DNA of 7,212 bases, from the NCBI GenBank assembly GCA_016931555.1, contig JAFGEM010000119.1, positions 1-7,212 of the forward strand, read 5' to 3'. Shown piece by piece: positions 1 to 5,155 of this stretch; position 1 is the stretch's first letter; every line of letters starts with the position of its first letter. The DNA comes from Candidatus Iainarchaeum sp. GTDB lineage: Archaea > Iainarchaeota > Iainarchaeia > Iainarchaeales > GCA-2688035. Made by a program: the position numbers and the translations under genes. The notes beneath the pieces are model-generated. The model was not told where the DNA came from and searched no databases. It saw only the letters and a program-made list of their open reading frames with translations.

Positions 1-1
1 A

Positions 2-151
2 GAGCACAGAAAAAAATGGCTGGATTTCAAGGACTTTGTAACAAGCTATTCGGAAATAGAAAACCGCCCAATAAAGCACTACGAGCTCTGGGGCGAATTT
101 TATTATTACACTCTCGCTGTCGGCGCAGTAAAACAGCCCTTCAAAAATTAG
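2..151 (+). CDS. C-terminal fragment of a DUF2207-like membrane protein (5' end outside window)
   Basis: Frame 2 is open from the left edge to a TAG at 149-151 and encodes 49 residues without an internal start, so this is the 3' end of a gene that begins outside the window. The tail has a WLDFKDF segment, then YSEIENRP, then ELWGEFYYYTLAVGAV. This order, W-x-x-F-x-x-F, then S-x-I-E-x-x-P, then L-W-x-x-Y/F-x-x-Y-x-x-A-x-G-V, is how I know DUF2207 predicted membrane proteins to end: a soluble tail after the transmembrane part. The family's biochemical role is unknown. The stop codon overlaps the stop of the convergent aldolase gene by 4 nt. Family assignment rests on a short tail only and was not checked by search; that the fragment is coding is more certain than the family name. 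Confidence 0.68.
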   Translation, partial: EHRKKWLDFKDFVTSYSEIENRPIKHYELWGEFYYYTLAVGAVKQPFKN

Positions 152-1104
152 AGTTTGCCTTTGCTTCCAAAGGCGCGCATTTTATCCAAGTAAACTTTTT
201 CAACAGCGCTTCTTCCGGCTCCCAAATATTTGCGCAAATCTACTGAGCCCTTGTCCTGCTTTGCTTTTTCAAGGAAGCCTGCTGCAAATGCAATGCGCGC
301 ATCAGTGTCAATGTTAATTTTGCATACTCCCAGGCTAATTGCCTTCTTCACCTGACTCATTGGAACGCCTTTTGCATTCGCGCCAATGTTCAAGCCATAC
401 TTGCGCGCTTTCTGAACAATTGGCTTTGGAACAGAAGAAGCTCCGTGCAGCACCAATGGAATGCGAGGAACCAATTTTCGGGTTTCTCTTAAAACATTGA
501 AAGCAAGTTTTGGAGTGCTTTTGAATTTGTATGCCCCATGAGAAGTGCCGATTGCAATTGCAAGGGCATCAACCCCTGTTTTTTCTGCAAACTCTTTTGC
601 CTCAAAAGGGTCTGCGAGATGCACTCTTGATTTTGCACTGTCTTCTATGCCTCCAAGCGCGCCAACTTCACCCTCAACAGAAACACCCTTTCTGTGCGCT
701 ATTGCAGCAACTTTTTTTGTTAATCGCACATTATCCGAAAATTTTCTTGCAGGATGGTTTCCGTGAGAATCTTTTTTTGAATAATTAATGCTTGCATCCA
801 TCATTACGGAACTGAAGCCGAGGGAAATTGCTTTTTTGCATTCTTCAAAGCTCCTGCCATGATCCAAATGCAGTGCAAATTTTACTTTTGGGAATCTCTT
901 GGATTCCTCTAAAACCATTGCTGGAATTAATTTATCAGAGTATTCTAGCGCGCTTGGGGAAACCTGCACTATTACAGGGCTCTTTGCATTATTCGCTGAA
1001 GAGAAAACAGCCTGAACAAGCTCCATGTTATTCACATTAAGAGCGGGAACAGCGTATTTTTTCTTTAATGCGCTTTGCAACAATGTTTTCATTGAAACTA
1101 GCAT
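148..1104 (-). CDS. fba: Class II (zinc-dependent) fructose-bisphosphate aldolase
   Basis: Cytoplasmic enzyme that reversibly splits fructose 1,6-bisphosphate into dihydroxyacetone phosphate and glyceraldehyde 3-phosphate, in glycolysis or gluconeogenesis. The 318-aa product has the class II motifs in order: YAVPALNVNN near 17-26; ALHLDHG at 77-83 with the catalytic Asp81 and zinc ligand His82; VEGEVGALGGIED at 143-155 carrying the metal-ligand Glu; GTSHG at 186-190 with zinc ligand His189; LVLHGAS at 217-223 with zinc ligand His220; and KINIDTD at 262-268 for the phosphate. All key residues are present. Compared with short class IIB enzymes there is an extra segment of roughly 13 residues at about 109-121, after the MMDAS motif. 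The start at 1104 gives the usual MLVS opening and sits about 26 nt downstream of a TATA-like box, suggesting a leaderless mRNA; Met5 (1092) is a weaker alternative. Most archaea use unrelated or class I-type aldolases, so transfer from bacteria is possible. Tagatose-bisphosphate aldolase is an alternative substrate assignment. Confidence 0.93.
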   Translation of the reverse strand: MLVSMKTLLQSALKKKYAVPALNVNNMELVQAVFSSANNAKSPVIVQVSPSALEYSDKLIPAMVLEESKRFPKVKFALHLDHGRSFEECKKAISLGFSSVMMDASINYSKKDSHGNHPARKFSDNVRLTKKVAAIAHRKGVSVEGEVGALGGIEDSAKSRVHLADPFEAKEFAEKTGVDALAIAIGTSHGAYKFKSTPKLAFNVLRETRKLVPRIPLVLHGASSVPKPIVQKARKYGLNIGANAKGVPMSQVKKAISLGVCKINIDTDARIAFAAGFLEKAKQDKGSVDLRKYLGAGRSAVEKVYLDKMRAFGSKGKL

Positions 1105-1124
1105 ATGAAAGAAATAGGGATTGG

Positions 1125-1135
1125 AAATATAAAAA
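1125..1135 (-). promoter_or_regulatory. TATA-like box of the aldolase gene
   Basis: On the minus strand this reads TTTTTATATTT, centred about 26 nt upstream of the ATG at 1104, with no Shine-Dalgarno between. That spacing predicts transcription starting at or next to the start codon (leaderless). It lies in the 50-bp gap after the bPH2 gene, so the aldolase probably has its own transcript. Confidence 0.6.
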
Positions 1136-1147
1136 CCATTCGTTTTG

Positions 1148-1153
1148 AAAAAA
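1148..1153 (-). terminator. T-run terminator after the bPH2 operon
   Basis: Two nucleotides after the TAA of the triple-bPH2 gene (1155-1157) the minus strand carries six consecutive T. Archaeal RNA polymerase commonly terminates at such oligo-T tracts without a hairpin. It lies just upstream of the aldolase TATA-like box, which fits a boundary between two transcripts. Weak evidence, since T-runs are frequent in AT-rich DNA. Confidence 0.4.
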
Positions 1154-1154
1154 G

Positions 1155-2636
1155 TTAATTGGATTGCTTTATTTTGCCAAGCAGCATATCGGAAATTATT
1201 CTGGCATTCTGCAGGCTGAGGCCGTCAATATGGCCCTGCATCATTGAATGGGGGGTAACTGTTGAAACATGAACATCCCATAGCCCGAAAATCCTGTCAA
1301 AAATGTCCTGATCAACAAAAACATTTTGTATGCGGGAAAACGGGATTATTATCTCTTTTATGTTAAACAATCCCTTGCGTATGAGGAGACAGTCTTCTGT
1401 AAGATTATAATAATAGGCTTTCAAATAAAAAATTTCGTAAACAAATTTTAGTATTGCAAGAAAAACAAGCAAAATTAGCCCGTAGAACAAGGCGCTGGCA
1501 AAAAATTGGGGGGCATTGAAAGCCAGGACTGCACAGATTATTGCAATACCTACCCCCAGAAAAAAAAGCAGGGAAACTGTTTTTTTTAACGGCTTCTTTT
1601 CTTCCAGCGGAATTTTTGCTACAAGCGCAGGCGCGGCTTCTTTCAGGCTGAACCCCATTGCTTTTGCAAACATGCCGCGCAATTGGAAGGCTTGCTCTTG
1701 GAACAGCGCGGGAATAGTATTACTAGAGAGCGCTTTTTGTTGGCCCCGCGCATAAACTTCGGCAGCACCTGTTTCAATACGCAGATCTGCAATGCCCACT
1801 ATTCTTGCAAAAAGGCTTTTGATTAAAACAAGATCCTGGATTTTTTCGTAAGGAATATTTAATTTGTAAAAGGAAAGGAACTGAAATTGGACTTCGAGGC
1901 GCGTGTTTCCAATAAAGTAGCTTGTTGCAGACAATTGGATTGCAATGCCAATTATGCTTATTATAGCGATAAATAAAAAAATTCCTATCAAAAAAACAAA
2001 AAAGGGGTTAACCGCCAGAGAAAGCGCAATCAAAAAAAACAGGATAATTGCGGCAAAGGGTAACCCAGACAGGATTACTTTTCCAATCTGGATTGGAAAA
2101 ATGTTTTTTTGCATTTTTTCCGTTGGCTCAAAAGCGTTTGCCTGTTTTGGCTTTCCAGAAACTGTTTTTTGAGTTTGGGCAACGCCCGTCACAGAAATTC
2201 TCTTGAGAGTTTCAGAGCGGATAGTCCCCGCAGTATTTTTGTCAAAGCTCGGAAGCCTGCCAGCTGCTGCGGAAAGTGCAGTCATTGTAACTATTTTCAA
2301 TGCTTTCAGGCCCAAAATCATTTCCAATAGCCCCTGGCTTTCGGAAACATCCTGAATTTGGGAGTAAAGCAGTGTGGTTCTTTTTTTTGCTATTATCCCG
2401 CGCTGAACAAAAAGCCCCTCTTCCCTAAATTCAACCCATGTGTTTATTAGATTAAGATAAGTAAGCAGCAAGCTGCCAATCCAAATAAGGAAAAAAAGAA
2501 CAATAACATAAGACCCCAAAATTTCCAAAAAAATCATGCTAATCCATGCTGCAAAAAAAAACATGAAGAAAAAGGCGGGAAGAAGAGCCAAAAGAGACGG
2601 GCGATAACGCGGATAACTGCTTTGAGCTTCAGGCAT
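1155..2636 (-). CDS. YdbT-like membrane protein with three bPH2 (DUF304) domains
   Basis: A 493-aa integral membrane protein built from three repeats of a two-helix membrane hairpin followed by a bacterial PH-like (bPH2/DUF304) domain. Likely membrane pairs are at about 14-38/42-64, 184-208/211-234 and 353-373/376-403. The bPH2 domains lie at about 65-122, 235-292 and 402-490, each with the family pattern of an extended strand, an 'RxGxxxxx...Y/FxxIQdv' strand and a '...R(I/V)xGxxdlxixT' strand. Length and three-domain plan match Bacillus YdbT. The family is known in envelope-stress and antimicrobial-resistance operons of Firmicutes; the molecular function is unknown. A low-complexity loop (about 123-178) follows the first domain. 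The gene begins 7 nt after the stop of a single-bPH2 gene, so they are almost certainly cotranscribed; AGTGATT overlapping that stop may serve as the ribosome-binding site. The third repeat is strikingly similar to the neighbour protein. Confidence 0.88.
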   Translation of the reverse strand: MPEAQSSYPRYRPSLLALLPAFFFMFFFAAWISMIFLEILGSYVIVLFFLIWIGSLLLTYLNLINTWVEFREEGLFVQRGIIAKKRTTLLYSQIQDVSESQGLLEMILGLKALKIVTMTALSAAAGRLPSFDKNTAGTIRSETLKRISVTGVAQTQKTVSGKPKQANAFEPTEKMQKNIFPIQIGKVILSGLPFAAIILFFLIALSLAVNPFFVFLIGIFLFIAIISIIGIAIQLSATSYFIGNTRLEVQFQFLSFYKLNIPYEKIQDLVLIKSLFARIVGIADLRIETGAAEVYARGQQKALSSNTIPALFQEQAFQLRGMFAKAMGFSLKEAAPALVAKIPLEEKKPLKKTVSLLFFLGVGIAIICAVLAFNAPQFFASALFYGLILLVFLAILKFVYEIFYLKAYYYNLTEDCLLIRKGLFNIKEIIIPFSRIQNVFVDQDIFDRIFGLWDVHVSTVTPHSMMQGHIDGLSLQNARIISDMLLGKIKQSN

Positions 2637-2643
2637 TTGGAAA

Positions 2644-3147
2644 TCACTTTTTGGAACCCTTTATTTTTTCAAGAATCATTTTTTTCATTGCCTCGCCGTT
2701 TTCTATATTAACGCCGTCAATGTGCGCTTCCCAGCCAGACAAAAAAGTGGCTGTGGAAACATGCAGATCCCACAAAGTGAAAACCCTGTCAAAAATGTCC
2801 TGATCAATATAAACATCCTGAAGCTTTTCGTAAGGCAGGATTGTTTCTCTCGGAGCAAAAACGCCCTTGCGGATAACAAGAAAATCAGGTTTTATGTCAT
2901 AATAATACTTTTCAAAATAAAGAGTCTGATACCAGTAAAGGACTATGAATATTACAAAGAACAAAACAATGCACGCTGCAACAACCAGCAGGCTGACAAG
3001 CTGCAGTTCGGGAATAACAAGTGCAATCACAATTACAATCAAAAAAACAATTCCCCAAAAAAAAGTGCCGGCAATTGTCTTTTTCAGGATTTTTCTCCTT
3101 TCAAGGGGAAATTTTTTTATTGTAGGATTCGCACTTTGTTCAGGCAT
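2644..3147 (-). CDS. YdbS-like membrane protein with one bPH2 (DUF304) domain
   Basis: A 167-aa protein: a short basic cytoplasmic head (residues 1-22), two membrane helices at about 24-45 and 49-72, then a bPH2 domain at about 75-165 containing YYYDIKPDFLVIRKGVF, ILPYEKLQDVYIDQDIFDR and LWDLHVST. It matches the plan of Bacillus YdbS, which is likewise paired with a three-domain YdbT, so the two products probably form one membrane complex of unknown function. The open frame extends to an ATG at 3177, but I place the start at 3147: the TATA-like box at 3181-3189 predicts transcription beginning near 3159, downstream of 3177, and the resulting MPEQ opening resembles the MPEA opening of the next gene. 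No Shine-Dalgarno is visible, in keeping with a leader of only about 12 nt. First gene of a two-gene operon. Confidence 0.85.
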   Translation of the reverse strand: MPEQSANPTIKKFPLERRKILKKTIAGTFFWGIVFLIVIVIALVIPELQLVSLLVVAACIVLFFVIFIVLYWYQTLYFEKYYYDIKPDFLVIRKGVFAPRETILPYEKLQDVYIDQDIFDRVFTLWDLHVSTATFLSGWEAHIDGVNIENGEAMKKMILEKIKGSKK

Positions 3148-3180
3148 AAGCAACACAAATAACATAATTGATGACACGTG

Positions 3181-3189
3181 CTATTTAAG
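3181..3189 (-). promoter_or_regulatory. TATA-like box of the bPH2 operon
   Basis: The minus strand reads CTTAAATAG, about 38 nt upstream of the preferred ATG (3147) and only about 8 nt upstream of the ATG at 3177. With the usual 25-27 nt from box centre to transcription start this predicts a start near 3159, which excludes the longer reading frame. The box sits directly next to a small inverted repeat (3188-3202). Confidence 0.55.
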
Positions 3190-3202
3190 GCTTTGCAAGC
3201 CT
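3188..3202. repeat. Perfect 6-bp inverted repeat between gene end and promoter
   Basis: AGGCTT-TGC-AAGCCT forms a perfect 6-bp stem with a 3-nt loop. It lies 4 nt beyond the stop codon of the 123-aa gene (3207-3209) and overlaps the upstream edge of the TATA-like box of the bPH2 operon. It could be a weak hairpin at the 3' end of one mRNA, a dyad operator next to the BRE region of the other promoter, or chance. Confidence 0.35.
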
Positions 3203-3206
3203 AGCA

Positions 3207-3578
3207 TTATTTTCCCCTTCTTGGGCTCTTGGGGCGCGGCCTGTTGCGCTGCGGAAAATAGGCTTTTTCATGCCATTGAACTCCAATTGGCGGCTTGTGC
3301 CTGCGCAGCCATAAACCATGCCCCCCTACCCATACATTTGGATTGTGTTCATGGAACATGCTTTCAGCAACCTCTGCAAGCTCTTGAACAACGCGCGGAG
3401 AAGGATGGGTAATACTTCCTTGGAAAAGAGCGTGATTTCCCTCGCGCTTGTAGTTGCCGTTTCCAATGAGCCTGTGTCCCTTGCTCGGGGAAACCCTGTA
3501 GAACCTTACACTGTTTCCCTCAAAATCTACTTGGTATTGCCCTGCCCCTAATTTGAATGTTGAAGAATAATCTGCCAT
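3207..3578 (-). CDS. Uncharacterised 123-aa basic protein
   Basis: I do not recognise a family. The first half (about 5-57) reads as a run of short beta strands with glycine turns: FKLGAGQYQVDFEGNSVRFYRV, then HRLIGNGNYKREGNHALFQG. Residues 59-79 form one probable amphipathic helix (PSPRVVQELAEVAESMF). The next part is rich in His and Trp (FHEHNPNVWVGGHGLWLRRH), and the last 14 residues are a basic, proline-containing tail (RNRPRPKSPRRGK) that could touch nucleic acid. There is no signal peptide or membrane helix, so it is probably cytoplasmic. It is likely real: a good TATA-like box lies about 26 nt before the ATG, consistent with leaderless expression, and the frame fills the space between its neighbours. 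The next minus-strand genes have their own promoter, so it is probably monocistronic. Function unknown. Confidence 0.7.
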   Translation of the reverse strand: MADYSSTFKLGAGQYQVDFEGNSVRFYRVSPSKGHRLIGNGNYKREGNHALFQGSITHPSPRVVQELAEVAESMFHEHNPNVWVGGHGLWLRRHKPPIGVQWHEKAYFPQRNRPRPKSPRRGK

Positions 3579-3598
3579 GGGAATATTACGGTTTTTTT

Positions 3599-3608
3599 GT
3601 ATTTAAAG
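3599..3608 (-). promoter_or_regulatory. TATA-like box of the 123-aa gene
   Basis: Minus strand reads CTTTAAATAC, centred about 26 nt upstream of the ATG at 3578, with no Shine-Dalgarno between, which predicts a leaderless transcript. It is one half of a divergent promoter pair; the box for RNase Z lies about 33 bp away on the other strand. Confidence 0.6.
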
Positions 3609-3630
3609 ATTGCTAAAAGCCGTTCCAACA

Positions 3631-3641
3631 ATTATTTAAAC
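3631..3641 (+). promoter_or_regulatory. TATA-like box of the RNase Z cluster
   Basis: Reads ATTATTTAAAC, about 35 nt before the RNase Z ATG at 3672. The usual spacing puts transcription start near 3662-3664 and leaves a leader of under 10 nt. An out-of-frame ATG at 3665 opens only a four-codon reading frame. Confidence 0.5.
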
Positions 3642-3671
3642 AAAACCAGCCTTAATTCTGTTTGATGCAAA

Positions 3672-4577
3672 ATGATTAGAATTGTGTTTCTTGGAACAAG
3701 CTGCAGCAATCCGACTGTGGAGCGTAATTTAAGCGCTACTGCAGTGCAGTTTGACGGAAAATGGTTCCTCTTTGATTGCCCCGAGGGAACGCAAAGGCAG
3801 ATGATGCAGTCCGGAGTTTCTTATATGAAACTGCAGGCTATTTTCTTTAGCCATTTTCACGCAGACCACTTTCTCGGCTTTCCGGGATTGGTTGCTACAA
3901 TGAGCATGCACGGAAGAGATGCCCCCTTGTATGTGTTTGGGCCCAAGGGAACAAAAGAAGAGGTAAGGAAAAGCCTGAATCTTGCAATGATGAGAAAGGA
4001 TTTTGAGATTATTGCAAGGGAAGTTAGGAGCGGAAAAATTTATGAGGAGGAAAAAATGCTTGTGAATGCGTTTCCTTTGAAACATGAAGTGCCGTGCATT
4101 GGGTTTGCATTCAAGGAAAAGGACAAGGCAGGCGAGTTCCAGAGAAAAAAGGCTCTGGATTTGAAGATTCCCGAGGGCCCGCTCTGGAGCAGACTGCAGA
4201 AAGGTCAGAGCGTGAAAGTCAATGGAAAAACATTCAGGCCCGAGGATGTAATGGATTATTCCAAGGGAAAAACTGGGAAGAAAATTTCTGTTGTAATGGA
4301 CACTCTCCCGAATGAAAGTTATTTTGACGCAATAATGGATTCGGATCTACTTGTGCATGAATCCGCGTTTACTGATGCGCACAAGCAGCGTGCCAAAGAA
4401 ACAAAACATTCAACTGCATTTCAGGCTGCTGAAGTAGCTGCAAAAACAAATGCAAAGCAGCTTGTTCTAACGCATTTGAGCCCGCGCAACAAAGACAATG
4501 AAAAAATTGAGAATGAAGCGCGCAGGGCTTTTGGAAATGTTGTTGTTGCAAAGGATTTAATGAAAATGGAGTTGTAA
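3672..4577 (+). CDS. rnz: Ribonuclease Z (tRNA 3'-end endonuclease)
   Basis: Zinc endonuclease of the metallo-beta-lactamase fold that removes the 3' trailer from precursor tRNAs in the cytoplasm. The 301-aa length is that of the short RNase Z form. Visible motifs in order: FLGTS at 6-10; FDCPEGTQRQM at 35-44; the zinc-binding H-x-H-x-D-H at 61-66; a GP-rich exosite arm around 90-125; the His138 ligand in LKHEVPCIGF; PEGPLWSRLQKGQ at 168-179; metal-bridging Asp210; VHES at 228-231; KHST at 245-248; and LTHLSPR at 266-272 with ligand His268. Before the bridging Asp the usual Gly is Met (VVMDT rather than GDT), a mild deviation. All catalytic residues are present, so it should be active. It heads a plus-strand cluster: the next gene begins at the base following its stop codon. 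Confidence 0.95.
   Translation: MIRIVFLGTSCSNPTVERNLSATAVQFDGKWFLFDCPEGTQRQMMQSGVSYMKLQAIFFSHFHADHFLGFPGLVATMSMHGRDAPLYVFGPKGTKEEVRKSLNLAMMRKDFEIIAREVRSGKIYEEEKMLVNAFPLKHEVPCIGFAFKEKDKAGEFQRKKALDLKIPEGPLWSRLQKGQSVKVNGKTFRPEDVMDYSKGKTGKKISVVMDTLPNESYFDAIMDSDLLVHESAFTDAHKQRAKETKHSTAFQAAEVAAKTNAKQLVLTHLSPRNKDNEKIENEARRAFGNVVVAKDLMKMEL
4568..4571 (+). promoter_or_regulatory. Shine-Dalgarno of the HTH-like gene, inside rnz
   Basis: GGAG lies within the last codons of rnz, 6 nt before the ATG at 4578. This placement supports translation coupled to rnz and the chosen start; it contrasts with the leader-less first genes in this window. Confidence 0.55.
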
Positions 4578-5132
4578 ATGCCTAAAAGAAAAGTTAAGCG
4601 GAAAACCTTGGCAAAGCCAAAGCCGCAGAATTTGCGGGCTGTTCCAGAGGGCTTTGTTACTGTGACTCGGGCAGGCAAAATAATGCGAGAAGAGGGAGTT
4701 AAAGTCAGCGACATTACTTTGACAAAGCTTGTGGATAAGGGCATACTTGGGAGCGGAAGACTTGCGCATCACCCGCAGCACGCACGCATACTAAGCAATG
4801 AAACTGTTCAAAGGCTTATTGCAAACAGGAAAGCAGGAAAACAATGGGGTTTTGGTTTTCAAGGAATCGAATTTAGAATGCGCGGGCGGCCTGCTACTAA
4901 GCCAAAGAAAATGAGTGAAGCGCAAATAAGAAGAATCGGGAATAATTTTGAGGCTAATTTGAGGGCTGCGAAAAGTTTGCGTGACAAGATTTTTTTGGAT
5001 GATAAAGTTTCTGCGAATCTGGCAATTGAAATTGAACAGGTAATAAACAGGGGATTGGAATTGGACCCAAAAAAATTCAGTGAAGAGGTTTTGCCTAAAG
5101 CACGGGCAATGCTCCGAAGAAAAAAGGCATAG
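4578..5132 (+). CDS. Basic HTH-like protein of unknown family
   Basis: A 184-aa, strongly basic protein I cannot assign to a named family. Residues 1-20 are a Lys/Arg-rich tail (PKRKVKRKTLAKPK). Residues about 25-83 look like a MerR/excisionase-type winged helix: FVTVTRAGKIMREEG, then VSDITLTKLVDKGIL, then a short wing with HHPQHARILSNETVQRLIANR. Residues 84-110 are Gly/Arg/Lys-rich (GFGFQGIEFRMRGRP). The rest (111-184) is predicted helical, ending in another basic patch (RRKKA). No signal peptide or membrane helix. The likely role is DNA or RNA binding in the cytoplasm; this is inference from composition and the HTH-like pattern. It starts immediately after the rnz stop and is followed 23 nt later by a nucleotidyltransferase gene, so it sits in the middle of an operon and might act on RNA or regulate the cluster. 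Confidence 0.85.
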   Translation: MPKRKVKRKTLAKPKPQNLRAVPEGFVTVTRAGKIMREEGVKVSDITLTKLVDKGILGSGRLAHHPQHARILSNETVQRLIANRKAGKQWGFGFQGIEFRMRGRPATKPKKMSEAQIRRIGNNFEANLRAAKSLRDKIFLDDKVSANLAIEIEQVINRGLELDPKKFSEEVLPKARAMLRRKKA

Positions 5133-5140
5133 AGAAAATA

Positions 5141-5145
5141 GGGAT
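5141..5145 (+). promoter_or_regulatory. Possible ribosome-binding site of the nucleotidyltransferase gene
   Basis: GGGAT sits 10 nt before the ATG at 5156 and only 1 nt before the GTG at 5147. The spacing favours the ATG, as does the family's usual N-terminus. Confidence 0.4.
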
Positions 5146-5155
5146 AGTGTTTTTT

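Noticed and set aside
16..246. 76-aa plus-strand frame at the left edge
   Set aside because: It overlaps the aldolase 3' end by about 100 nt, has no family-like sequence, and the frame-2 tail ending at 151 is the better coding candidate.
2722..3412. Long plus-strand frames of 146 and 155 codons
   Set aside because: They lie antisense to the bPH2 and 123-aa genes, are low-complexity (Asn/Lys or Cys/Ala rich), and have no promoter or family signal; they are shadows.
3665..3679. Four-codon upstream frame before rnz
   Set aside because: The ATG at 3665 is out of frame with rnz and opens only four codons; such overlaps are common by chance and nothing suggests attenuation.
4421..4781. Minus-strand frames across the rnz/HTH junction
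   Set aside because: Antisense to two well-supported genes, with compositional bias expected of a mirror frame and no recognisable motif.
4578..5132. Ribosomal protein L19e-like reading of the basic 184-aa protein
   Set aside because: Lys/Arg richness and the helical tail suggested it at first, but the L19e N-terminal sequence pattern is absent and the HTH-like segment does not fit.
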